Assembly: GCA_949358305.1 (NCBI GenBank)
Contig: OX442321.1
Coordinates: forward strand, 9,945,605-10,009,604
Source: Strigamia acuminata
Taxonomy: Eukaryota; Arthropoda; Chilopoda; Geophilomorpha; Linotaeniidae
Reading direction: 5' to 3'
DNA: 64,000 nt
Part shown: in pieces, positions 34,801 through 43,937 of the stretch
Numbering within the stretch: the first letter of the stretch is position 1
Layout: each line of letters opens with the position of its first letter
The notes under the pieces: generated by a model
The model's input: only the letters and a program-made list of their open reading frames with translations
What the model was told of the DNA's origin: nothing
The model's database searches: none
Position numbers and translations under genes: made by a program

Positions 34801-36002
34801 CTCATTTTACATGTCTTAAGCATGTTTTTGGCACTTTTTAAAATTTGTCAAAAAAGCAAAGGCTAATGTATGGAGAAATGGCCAAAAATTGAAAAAGTTC
34901 CAGAAACGTGCTGGTTAGACGTAAAATGAGCTGAAAAATCGATTCCCGTGTGCGCAATTTGCATATCTGGCACTGTTGCAGAGATATAAGCAAAAAACAG
35001 ACTTTTTGAACAGAAAAAGTGGTGTATCTCTGCAACGGTGCCAGATATGCAAATTCCGCCAACGGGAATCGACTTTTTAGCGCATTTTATACGTCTTAAG
35101 CATGTTTTTGGCACTTTTTAAAATTTGTCAAAAAAGCAAAGGCTAATGTATGGAGAAATGGCCAAAAATTGAAAAAGTTCCAGAAACGTGCTGGTTAGAC
35201 GTAAAATGAGCTGAAAAATCGATTCCCGTGTGCGCAATTTGCATATCTGGCACTGTTGCAGAGATATAAGCAAAAAACTGACTTTTTGAACAGAAAAAGT
35301 GGTGTATCTCTGCAACGGTGCCAGATATGCAAATTCCGCCAACGGGAATCGACTTTTTAGCGCATTTTATACGTCTTAAGCATGTTTTTGGCACTTTTTA
35401 AAATTTGTCAAAAAAGCAAAGGCTAATGTATGGAGAAATGGCCAAAAATTGAAAAAGTTCCAGAAACGTGCTGGTTAGACGTAAAATGAGCTGAAAAATC
35501 GATTCCCGTGTGCGCAATTTGCATATCTGGCACTGTTGCAGAGATATAAGCAAAAAACTGACTTTTTGAACAGAAAAAGTGGTGTATCTCTGCAACGGTG
35601 CCAGATATGCAAATTCCGCCAACGGGAATCAACTTTTTAGCGCATTTTACATGTCTTAAGCATGTTTTTGGCACTTTTTAAAATTTGTCAAAAAAGCAAA
35701 GGTAATGTATGGAGAAATGGCCAAAAATTGAAAAAGTTCCAGAAACGTGCTGGTTAGACGTAAAATGAGCTGAAAAATCGATTCCCGTGTGCGCAATTTG
35801 CATATCTGGCACTGTTGCAGAGATATAAGCAAAAAACTGACTTTTTGAACAGAAAAAGTGGTGTATCTCTGCAACGGTGCCAGATATGCAAATTCCGCCA
35901 ACGGGAATCGACTTTTTAGCGCATTTTATACGTCTTAAGCATGTTTTTGGCACTTTTTAAAATTTGTCAAAAAAGCAAAGGCTAATGTATGGAGAAATGG
36001 CC
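25816..36002 (+). repeat. 280-bp satellite array, segment 2 (forward)
   Basis: About 36 monomers in exact 280-bp register. Variants give higher-order repeats. A three-monomer unit (840 bp) repeats from about 27278. A five-monomer unit (1,400 bp; marked by TATAGAGAAATGG, then CAGAC, then GCCACTGTGGC) repeats at 29238 and 30638, with an imperfect partial copy from 33158. Ends in TGGCC (35998-36002), the left duplication of copy B. Confidence 0.97.
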
Positions 36003-36188
36003 TGCTGTGTTCGGACTTCACTGCATGTTTTGTGTAGTGACGTTATCTTTGCCTCAGGCGCTGTACCCCCAGCGCCACCTTGTAGCTTGACCCCGAATAA
36101 AGCCCACTTGTTAGTTCTTAGCCTAATATGACTGACCTTTCATTTCAACCATCCTCAACATAATTTGTTATTAGTAAGATATATACTA
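36003..36188 (+). repeat. 5' LTR of copy B
   Basis: 186 bp, TGCTGTG...ATATACTA, with CCGAATAAA inside. The GTTGACG-type TATA box is not obvious. Confidence 0.93.
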
Positions 36189-36190
36189 AA

Positions 36191-36205
36191 TGGCGACGAG
36201 ATAAG
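36191..36205 (+). promoter_or_regulatory. Primer-binding site of copy B
   Basis: TGGCGACGAGATAAG starts two bases after the LTR and begins with TGG, the complement of a tRNA CCA end. I do not assign the tRNA. Confidence 0.7.
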
Positions 36206-36384
36206 GATCCGAAATCCACGTTCAACTAATGAATCCAGTAGCGACGCAAGTTTTTTCGTGTTTTTCGAACTTTTTGAGCGCTTTTTCGGCCCGTTGCTGA
36301 CCACGCCGTCCCGACGTTAGGCCTACGTTCCATTGTCACGTTTTCCTCGCGTTTTCGTACTCAACGCCGACTTTTGCCATCAAA

Positions 36385-39300
36385 ATGTCAGCTCTAAAAG
36401 GGACACCGCGGGAATACGATCCAACAGAGGATTGGGGCCTATATTGCAAGCGAATGACGAGCATTTTCGCTTGTAACAAAATCGTCGATGACCAGGAGAA
36501 GGTCCACACGCTGCTGTCGTACGTCGGCATGCCGACGTTTAAGCAGCTGGACACGCTCGCGGCGCCGAAGGAAGCTGCCGACTTGAAGTACGCGGACCTA
36601 GTGGCCTTGATGCAGAAGAATGCACGCGCGAAGCCGCTCGTGCTGGGAGAAATTCGCCGTTTTCACCGCCGTGATCGACTGCCGAATGAAACCGTGCTGG
36701 AGTATTCTCTCGCTCTTCAGGACCTGGCCCAAAACTGTGAGTTCGCCGACAAAACTAACGAATTAAGAAATCGCTTTCTTTGTGGCCTCCAGAATAAGCA
36801 AGTGCAACAGGCACTCACGTTAAAAAAAGATTTGACGTTCGACGACGCGGTCGAGTTCGCTGCCGCTGCTGAAGTGTCGCAAAAGGAATTTTCGACGATC
36901 GCGACGCAGAATGCATCGGCGCTGCCGGTGCACAAACTCCACCACGACTCCAAACCACGTCACGATGCGTCAAGGGGTAGAAAACGCTCCTCGAGGGGCA
37001 CTACCTCGTTTCAACCAGGCCGCCAACCATCCAACTCGAAAGGAAATGTGTCGGCGTGTTCTGCTTGCGGCAGTAAGTCGCACACGCGTGAAGCGTGCCG
37101 CTTTCGCGATGCCACGTGCCACGGATGCGGAAAAACTGGCCACATCAAACCAGTTTGCCGGTCGGTCTTGAAGTCACCAGCTCCAGTCCATGCAGTCGAG
37201 ATGCCACAACAGCTCACGTACTACGCTGTCGAGCCGGATTTGACGACGACCGTCAACGCGATTGGCATTAAAGCCACACAACCAATTATTTTGGCCATTA
37301 AAATTGCTAATGTCAATCTCCTAATGGAAATGGACACGGGAGCAGGCGCTACATTTATAAATCTCGAAACTTATACTAAATATTTTTCAAATTTTCCATT
37401 GCAGCCCCTTCCGATCCAGATGAATACGTATGGCGGCACAACACTCCGAATGGAAGGGGTTTGCGAAGTTCCGGTTCGTCATCGTGATCGCGATTTTCGT
37501 TTGCCGTTGTGCGTGGCGACTCACGGCCCCATCCCACTCCTTGGCCGCGACTGGCTCGAAGCATTTGGTTTGCTGTCGAAAACTGGCGACCTGGTGGGCG
37601 CAGAAGTATTTTCGTTGTCCACATCGACGCCAACGCCCGAGAAACTCGATACACCGTCGTCCAACAGATTGGACGAGATTTTGGAACGTCATGCCAACGT
37701 TTTTCGCGATGAAATCGGATGCTACAACGTGCACAAGGTCCACATCGATATCGATCCGGCCGTGCAACCGATATTTTTGAAGAATTACCCAGTTCCACTC
37801 GCGATGAAGCCACGACTGGAGGAAGAGCTGCGCAGACTGCAGGATTTAGGTATCATAACTCCTGTCGCTTCTTCTAAATGGGCGACACCTATTATGCATG
37901 TCCTTAAATCAGATGGCACGTTAAAGATAGCGGGATGCTATAATAGAACCATAAATAAGGCGGTTCTCCCCAACTCTTACCCTTTACCTCTGTTTGAAGA
38001 CGTTGCAGCGAAGTTGTCGGGCGGTGAGACGTATTCTACTCTTGATATGAATCACGCCTACAACCAGCTGGAGTTGGATGCAGAGAGTAAATTGGTGTGC
38101 ACAATTAATACCCACTTGGGTCTCTTCACAGTAAATAGACTTTTTTACGGGATATCCAGCGCGCCGGCAATCTTCCAACGCGAGATGGACAAATTAACAG
38201 CCAAAGTCGAGAGTACGCAGCCGTTCATTGATGATTCGGCCGTGACCGGTGCAACAAACGCAACGCACTTATGCAACCTGGATCAATTATTGGGTGCATT
38301 TAACAAAGCCAATTTAACATTAAATAGGAATAAGTGCAAGTTTTTGCGTGCTTGTGTGCAGTTTTTGGGGCTGAACATTTCCAAGCTAGGAATCACGCCA
38401 GTGGACTCAAAATTGGCTCCACTACGCAACGCCATGCAGCCAACCGACGTTTTATCGCTCAAATCGTTCCTGGGGCTCATAAACTATTATGGCAAATTTA
38501 TTAATAATTTATCCACTTTATTAGAGCCGCTTTACCGCCTCACGCGCGACGATACTCCGTGGACATGGGGACCGGAACAACACAAGGCCTGGACGAAGGT
38601 CAAGGCTGCAGTAACTGTCGATTCAGCGCTGGCACACTACGACGCGAAGAAGCAACTTTATCTGACCGTTGATGCCTCGCCGGTCGGTGTGGGCGCCTTT
38701 ATTTCCCACGTAGAAAATGGAATCCATCGTCCAATTGCCTTTGCTAGTTCCCTCTTGTCCAGCGCGCAGAAAAATTATGCGCAAATCGACCGTGAAGGTC
38801 TTGCGATCGTTTATGGCGTTCGCCGCTTCCATCACCACCTGTTTGGGAGAAAATTCATTTTACGAACTGACCACAAACCGCTGGTGGCCATTTTCGGAGA
38901 GAAGAAAGGATGCAATCAAATTGTCGCCGCTCGCCTGCACCGGTGGGCAATTTTCCTGAGTGCCTACGATTATGCTATCGAGCATGTGCCTGCTGTCGAC
39001 AACCAAATTGCAGACGGATTGTCTCGCAATCCTCAACCCGTTGTCGACGGTCGAGAAGACCTCGACATGCACGTTAACGAAATTTTTTCCGTTTCTCTTT
39101 CGCAGTTTCCAGTATCGCAAGCAGCCTTGCGTGCAGCATACGACGCAGACGCCCAATTGCAAGCAGTTCTGCAGTGCATCCGAGACGAATGGAAATCGAC
39201 AACACCTGACAGGTTCGCCTTCTCCACGCATGGACCATTCTTGTTCCTGACGGAGCGTTTAGTCGTGCCAGAACAGCTTCGCCGTGCGGTCCTGGCGGAG

Positions 39301-40422
39301 TTGCACGCAGGACATTTTGGAATCGTGCGCACCAAGTCGCTCGCTCGTTCAACAGTTTGGTGGCCGTCAATCGACCGTGACATTGAGTCGATGGTGCGTT
39401 CGTGCGACGTGTGCCAGCGCGCACTCCCGGATCCGCCTAAGACGTCCGACTTGCGTTGGCCCATTCCCGACGAAATTTGGGGGCGAATCCACCTCGATTT
39501 CGCCGGCCCCTTTCATGGCAAAATGTTCCTGTTGGCTGTGGATGCGCGCACCAAGTGGTGCGAAGTTCGTATGATGACCGCCACTACCTCGAAAGCAACA
39601 ATTGCGGTTTTAAAATGTTGGTTTAAACGTCACGGCTTGCCGATCCACGTTCATTCCGACAATGGGCCGCAATTCACTTCAGCGGAATTTGTTGACTTCC
39701 TGTCACGGAACGGCATCCGACAAACTCGTTCACCGCCTTTCCACCCAGCTACCAACGGAGCAGTGGAAGGCTTCGTGAAGACATTTAAAAATCAAGTCGG
39801 GAAATTTCTAAATTTGAATTTAAGCATTTCAGAAGCCGTTGACCAATTTTTGATTGCCTATCGCTCGACGCCGCACGTTTCTACACGGACTACGCCGTCC
39901 GAGGCATTTCTACAACGAACTGTTCGAACTAGATTACATTTGTTGAACCCCCGCTTAATGCCGGAGCCAACAACTGTGGAAACGCGCCGTTCCTTCGAGC
40001 CTGGGGAATTGGTGTTCGCGCGCGACTATTTGCACGCCGCGAGATGGGTTCCTGGAATAATATCGCAGAAGACATCGTCCACCACGTACGATGTGGCCGT
40101 CGGAAATGCCATAATTTGGAACCGACATGCGGACCAGCTCCGAAGACGCCAGACTTTGCACGCCCAAACTCCGGAGGGGGGAGGGAATCGCGGACATTTT
40201 CCTTTGATAATTGACGACTCAAACCTCGGTAACACACCGCCAGTTGTACAACCGCAAGTCCTAGTTGCTCCTCCCAATTCACCCAATCTCCCAAACGTTC
40301 GTAATGCTTCTCCAGCTCCTACACCTCCTCCTGTTCCCGTCAATACTCCTGTTGTGCCGTACCGCCATCCCCAGCGTATTCGCAACCCGACACAATTTTA
40401 CGGATATAATAACAGTGATTAA
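36385..40422 (+). CDS. Gag-Pol polyprotein, copy B (1,345 aa)
   Basis: Same single-frame polyprotein as copy A. Zinc knuckles start at residues 225 and 245. Protease Asp317 (DTGA), RT FIDD ending 616-617, RNase H Asp763, and integrase Asp1038, Asp1092 and Glu1128 (D-D35-E) are all intact. It differs from copy A by scattered substitutions and a 21-bp in-frame deletion of seven residues (LKNFYKH in copy A) at about 39210, between RNase H and integrase. The ATG at 36385 opens the conserved gag start. The 196-nt leader holds the primer-binding site. Whether the seven-residue loss affects activity is unknown; it lies in a linker before the HHCC finger. Confidence 0.95.
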   Translation: MSALKGTPREYDPTEDWGLYCKRMTSIFACNKIVDDQEKVHTLLSYVGMPTFKQLDTLAAPKEAADLKYADLVALMQKNARAKPLVLGEIRRFHRRDRLPNETVLEYSLALQDLAQNCEFADKTNELRNRFLCGLQNKQVQQALTLKKDLTFDDAVEFAAAAEVSQKEFSTIATQNASALPVHKLHHDSKPRHDASRGRKRSSRGTTSFQPGRQPSNSKGNVSACSACGSKSHTREACRFRDATCHGCGKTGHIKPVCRSVLKSPAPVHAVEMPQQLTYYAVEPDLTTTVNAIGIKATQPIILAIKIANVNLLMEMDTGAGATFINLETYTKYFSNFPLQPLPIQMNTYGGTTLRMEGVCEVPVRHRDRDFRLPLCVATHGPIPLLGRDWLEAFGLLSKTGDLVGAEVFSLSTSTPTPEKLDTPSSNRLDEILERHANVFRDEIGCYNVHKVHIDIDPAVQPIFLKNYPVPLAMKPRLEEELRRLQDLGIITPVASSKWATPIMHVLKSDGTLKIAGCYNRTINKAVLPNSYPLPLFEDVAAKLSGGETYSTLDMNHAYNQLELDAESKLVCTINTHLGLFTVNRLFYGISSAPAIFQREMDKLTAKVESTQPFIDDSAVTGATNATHLCNLDQLLGAFNKANLTLNRNKCKFLRACVQFLGLNISKLGITPVDSKLAPLRNAMQPTDVLSLKSFLGLINYYGKFINNLSTLLEPLYRLTRDDTPWTWGPEQHKAWTKVKAAVTVDSALAHYDAKKQLYLTVDASPVGVGAFISHVENGIHRPIAFASSLLSSAQKNYAQIDREGLAIVYGVRRFHHHLFGRKFILRTDHKPLVAIFGEKKGCNQIVAARLHRWAIFLSAYDYAIEHVPAVDNQIADGLSRNPQPVVDGREDLDMHVNEIFSVSLSQFPVSQAALRAAYDADAQLQAVLQCIRDEWKSTTPDRFAFSTHGPFLFLTERLVVPEQLRRAVLAELHAGHFGIVRTKSLARSTVWWPSIDRDIESMVRSCDVCQRALPDPPKTSDLRWPIPDEIWGRIHLDFAGPFHGKMFLLAVDARTKWCEVRMMTATTSKATIAVLKCWFKRHGLPIHVHSDNGPQFTSAEFVDFLSRNGIRQTRSPPFHPATNGAVEGFVKTFKNQVGKFLNLNLSISEAVDQFLIAYRSTPHVSTRTTPSEAFLQRTVRTRLHLLNPRLMPEPTTVETRRSFEPGELVFARDYLHAARWVPGIISQKTSSTTYDVAVGNAIIWNRHADQLRRRQTLHAQTPEGGGNRGHFPLIIDDSNLGNTPPVVQPQVLVAPPNSPNLPNVRNASPAPTPPPVPVNTPVVPYRHPQRIRNPTQFYGYNNSD

Positions 40423-40522
40423 GTGTATTTGTTTTTATTAATCGAATTGGTACATTGTCTATCGTGAATGAATTCTATTATTGTATTTGTGATTTGATTA
40501 ATGTGCCATTAATGGGGAATGA

Positions 40523-40708
40523 TGCTGTGTTCGGACTTCACTGCATGTTTTGTGTAGTGACGTTATCTTTGCCTCAGGCGCTGTACCCCCAGCGCCACCT
40601 TGTAGCTTGACCCCGAATAAAGCCCACTTGTTAGTTCTTAGCCTAATATGACTGACCTTTCATTTCAACCATCCTCAACCTAATTTGTTATTAGTAAGAT
40701 ATATACTA
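40523..40708 (+). repeat. 3' LTR of copy B
   Basis: 186 bp. Preceded by the purine-rich AATGGGGAATGA, the likely polypurine tract. Confidence 0.93.
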
Positions 40709-42215
40709 TGGCCAAAAATTGAAAAAGTTCCAGAAACGTGCTGGTTAGACGTAAAATGAGCTGAAAAATCGATTCCCGTGTGCGCAATTTGCATATCTGG
40801 CACTGTTGCAGAGATATAAGCAAAAAACAGACTTTTTGAACAGAAAAAGTGGTGTATCTCTGCAACGGTGCCAGATATGCAAATTCCGCCAACGGGAATC
40901 AACTTTTTAGCGCATTTTACATGTCTTAAGCATGTTTTTGGCACTTTTTAAAATTTGTCAAAAAAGCAAAGGTAATGTATGGAGAAATGGCCAAAAATTG
41001 AAAAAGTTCCAGAAACGTGCTGGTTAGACGTAAAATGAGCTGAAAAATCGATTCCCGTGTGCGCAATTTGCATATCTGGCACTGTTGCAGAGATATAAGC
41101 AAAAAACTGACTTTTTGAACAGAAAAAGTGGTGTATCTCTGCAACGGTGCCAGATATGCAAATTCCGCCAACGGGAATCGACTTTTTAGCGCATTTTATA
41201 CGTCTTAAGCATGTTTTTGGCACTTTTTAAAATTTGTCAAAAAAGCAAAGGCTAATGTATGGAGAAATGGCCAAAAATTGAAAAAGTTCCAGAAACGTGC
41301 TGGTTAGACGTAAAATGAGCTGAAAAATCGATTCCCGTGTGCGCAATTTGCATATCTGGCACTGTTGCAGAGATATAAGCAAAAAACTGACTTTTTGAAC
41401 AGAAAAAGTGGTGTATCTCTGCAACGGTGCCAGATATGCAAATTCCGCCAACGGGAATCGACTTTTTAGCGCATTTTATACGTCTTAAGCATGTTTTTGG
41501 CACTTTTTAAAATTTGTCAAAAAAGCAAAGGCTAATGTATGGAGAAATGGCCAAAAATTGAAAAAGTTCCAGAAACGTGCTGGTTAGACGTAAAATGAGC
41601 TGAAAAATCGATTCCCGTGTGCGCAATTTGCATATCTGGCACTGTTGCAGAGATATAAGCAAAAAACTGACTTTTTGAACAGAAAAAGTGGTGTATCTCT
41701 GCAACGGTGCCAGATATGCAAATTCCGCCAACGGGAATCGACTTTTTAGCGCATTTTATACGTCTTAAGCATGTTTTTGGCACTTTTTAAAATTTGTCAA
41801 AAAAGCAAAGGCTAATGTATGGAGAAATGGCCAAAAATTGAAAAAGTTCCAGAAACGTGCTGGTTAGACGTAAAATGAGCTGAAAAATCGATTCCCGTGT
41901 GCGCAATTTGCATATCTGGCACTGTTGCAGAGATATAAGCAAAAAACTGACTTTTTGAACAGAAAAAGTGGTGTATCTCTGCAACGGTGCCAGATATGCA
42001 AATTCCGCCAACGGGAATCGACTTTTTAGCGCATTTTATACGTCTTAAGCATGTTTTTGGCACTTTTTAAAATTTGTCAAAAAAGCAAAGGCTAATGTAT
42101 GGAGAAATGGCCAAAAATTGAAAAAGTTCCAGAAACGTGCTGGTTAGACGTAAAATGAGCTGAAAAATCGATTCCCGTGTGCGCAATTTGCATATCTGGC
42201 ACTGTTGCAGAGATA
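40709..42215 (+). repeat. 280-bp satellite array, segment 3 (forward)
   Basis: About 5.4 monomers continuing the array broken by copy B. The first monomers repeat the marker pair seen just before copy B (AATCAACTTTTTAGCGC then AAAGGTAATGTATGG), at about 35630-35703 and 40898-40976. Confidence 0.96.
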
Positions 42216-42372
42216 CACCACTTTTTCTGTTCAAAAAGTCTGTTTTTTGCTTATATCTCTGCAACAGTGCCAGATATGCAAATTGCGCACACGGGAATCG
42301 ATTTTTCAGCTCATTTTACGTCTAACCAGCACGTTTCTGGAACTTTTTCAATTTTTGGCCATTTCTCCATAC
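42216..42372 (-). repeat. Satellite in inverted orientation after palindromic switch
   Basis: After GCAGAGATA (42207-42215) the sequence continues on the opposite strand of the monomer (CACCACTTTTTCTGTTC...). This gives a head-to-head junction inside the palindrome arm. Ends in ATAC (42369-42372), the left target duplication of the large element. Confidence 0.93.
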
Positions 42373-42765
42373 TGCGGTGGCCCGGATGCCACCGAGAGGT
42401 TTCATTTTATTTTATCGCTTTGAAAATAAGTCAATTTCGAGCGAAAGGAAATAAATAATTCCGAATTTTATTTATTTCATGCATTTAGCAAAAGTTTGCT
42501 TTATTTTATTATTATTTCATATTTTATCTCGAAATAAGTCAATTCGAGTTCAGTATTATTTTGTATGAAAACCGAATAAAATATATTCATTTGCATTAAA
42601 CCAAGTTGCATTTATTTTGAGTCTTGAATTTGCCAAAATTGGCAGTTGTGTTATTATTTTGTGCCACAGAAAAACAGCAGTATAATTGAGCAATTAAAAG
42701 CTAATTGGAGTAATTAGTAGCTATTTTTAGAACTCTGCCTGTCTGCAGAAAACAGCTGAGTGGGA

Positions 42766-42781
42766 GGTTGCCATGGCAACC
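42766..42781. promoter_or_regulatory. Perfect RFX X-box palindrome in the 5' LTR
   Basis: GGTTGCCATGGCAACC is a perfect 16-bp palindrome containing GTTGCCATGGCAAC, the optimal RFX-factor site. It is repeated in the 3' LTR at 56186-56201. Binding is inferred. Confidence 0.6.
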
Positions 42782-42962
42782 CACCCACAAGCTAAGCAAT
42801 CCAGGAAGTGTTTCCTGCTAATAAGGAAATTTAGCAGAGACACTTCAGTCTTACTTTGAAAACCTTGTTGAAACAACCACGTGAAATTGCATCCAGAAAA
42901 ACCTGAAAACTCTGCTGTGATTTTGTGGCTAATTTGCCAAGAGTTTTAAGACTCATCATTTT

Positions 42963-43093
42963 CTTGTAATAGTGAACCCACTATTACGAGATTTCTTCTT
43001 GTGATAACCACATTGTTATCACGAGAGCCCGTTTCTTGCAACAACCTGCTTGTTGTTGTGAGATTTCTTTCTTGTCGCTAAACAGGCGACGAG
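42963..43093 (+). promoter_or_regulatory. Array of four hairpins in the 5' LTR
   Basis: Hairpins at 42963-42990, 42998-43025, 43035-43062 and 43071-43093 are separated by 7-9 nt, mostly T-rich. Each begins CTTG and ends CGAG or TGAG. Inner stems differ completely (TAATAGTG, TGATAAC, CAACAA, TCGC) but each pairs with its own partner. An identical array lies at 56383-56513. Confidence 0.75.
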
Positions 43094-43632
43094 ATATTTG
43101 TATTTTGCCAAGTTTGGCGACCCGCCGTCAAGGTCGTCACTCGTGCCGGCGTGCCGAGTGAGATCCGAGTCGTGGGTGTCGTCCAAGTTGGATTTGAGTA
43201 ACGTAACCGAGACGTTTTCGCCACCGTCACGGTCGTCTGTCGCGCCGTCGTGCCGAGCAGAGACCCGAGTCGTGTGGGAAATTGTTTATCAAGGTGAATT
43301 AGTGGTGAAGGTGCGGACGTTTGTGAGACGTCGTGTTTGAAGAAAACGTCGTGAAAACGTTCCGTCGGCGTACGTGAACGTTTCCATCAACGAAACGGAG
43401 TTCGAGAGAAGGATCCAGCGCCAAGTCGTCGCCAGATCGCGGAGAAGAGGACGAGCCACGTCGAGAACGCCATTCGACGCCATTTTGTTTATTTCCATTC
43501 TTTTTCCGATTATTCCGTTAAGTATTTTAGTATTTAGTTTTTTAACGCATGTTTTAACGGTAAAACGTAAAGTTAAGTAAATCTTGTATTTCGTATATTA
43601 TTTAAATGTATTTTGTGATTTATTCAAGTCAG

Positions 43633-43638
43633 AATAAA
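43633..43638 (+). terminator. LTR polyadenylation signal
   Basis: AATAAA within the 5' LTR. The equivalent at 57053-57058 in the 3' LTR would end element transcripts. Confidence 0.55.
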
Positions 43639-43806
43639 TCTCCCGTGAGAATTTGAATAGAATTAATTTGTGTTCTTTTTAGTAAGTTAAATTCACTTAG
43701 GCCAATAGACTAAATATAAATTTTAGTGATAGTGAGTTTTGTAAGTCCTATAAACGGCAATCCATAGTGAGTCAGTTTTAGTAATAAGATTCCGGTTCAC
43801 TTCACT

Positions 43807-43819
43807 TGGGGGCCCGTCC
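43807..43819 (+). promoter_or_regulatory. Primer-binding site, tRNA-Pro-like
   Basis: TGGGGGCCCGTCC, two bases after the LTR, matches 12 of 13 positions of the classical tRNA-Pro primer-binding site (TGGGGGCTCGTCC). Complementarity weakens beyond this. Confidence 0.75.
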
Positions 43820-43937
43820 TTTTGAACCTTAAGTGGATTTGCATTTTGTGTAAAATTCTAGGGACCTCCAGAATTTTTTTTTTTTGTGAAATCTTGTTAG
43901 TTATAAGTCTGTTTCTTTCTTCACTCTTTGATTGACC

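Larger units (their letters stand above)
36003..40708 (+). mobile_element. Full-length Ty3/gypsy LTR retrotransposon, copy B (4.7 kb)
   Basis: LTRs of 186 bp each (36003-36188, 40523-40708) with one visible difference (CAACATAAT versus CAACCTAAT). TSD TGGCC at 35998-36002 and 40709-40713, taken from satellite sequence. LTR ends TG...TA. Same family as copy A in opposite orientation. Confidence 0.96.
42373..43804 (+). repeat. 5' LTR of the 14.9-kb element
   Basis: 1,432 bp, unusually long. Contains the X-box palindrome (42766-42781), four hairpins (42963-43093), a diverged GC-richer tandem duplication (about 43110-43280) and AATAAA at 43633-43638. Open frames inside (for example 43098-43340) lack coding signs. 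Confidence 0.95.

Noticed and set aside
13562-42063. Dozens of repeated 74- and 83-aa ORFs beginning MAEFAYLAPLQRY or MPKTCLRRIKC
   Set aside because: Two overlapping frames of each satellite monomer. They recur only because the monomers are nearly identical; many monomers break them by one-base indels, with no sign of selection for coding.
13332-42372. Tandem array considered as a CRISPR or a cassette system
   Set aside because: Whole 280-bp units repeat with no unique spacers, in a eukaryotic genome with introns.
43098-43580. ORFs in the long LTR, including one with a hydrophobic segment (43374-43580)
   Set aside because: No ATG at the nominal starts or poor context, no recognisable domain. 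Presence in both LTRs follows from LTR duplication, not selection.
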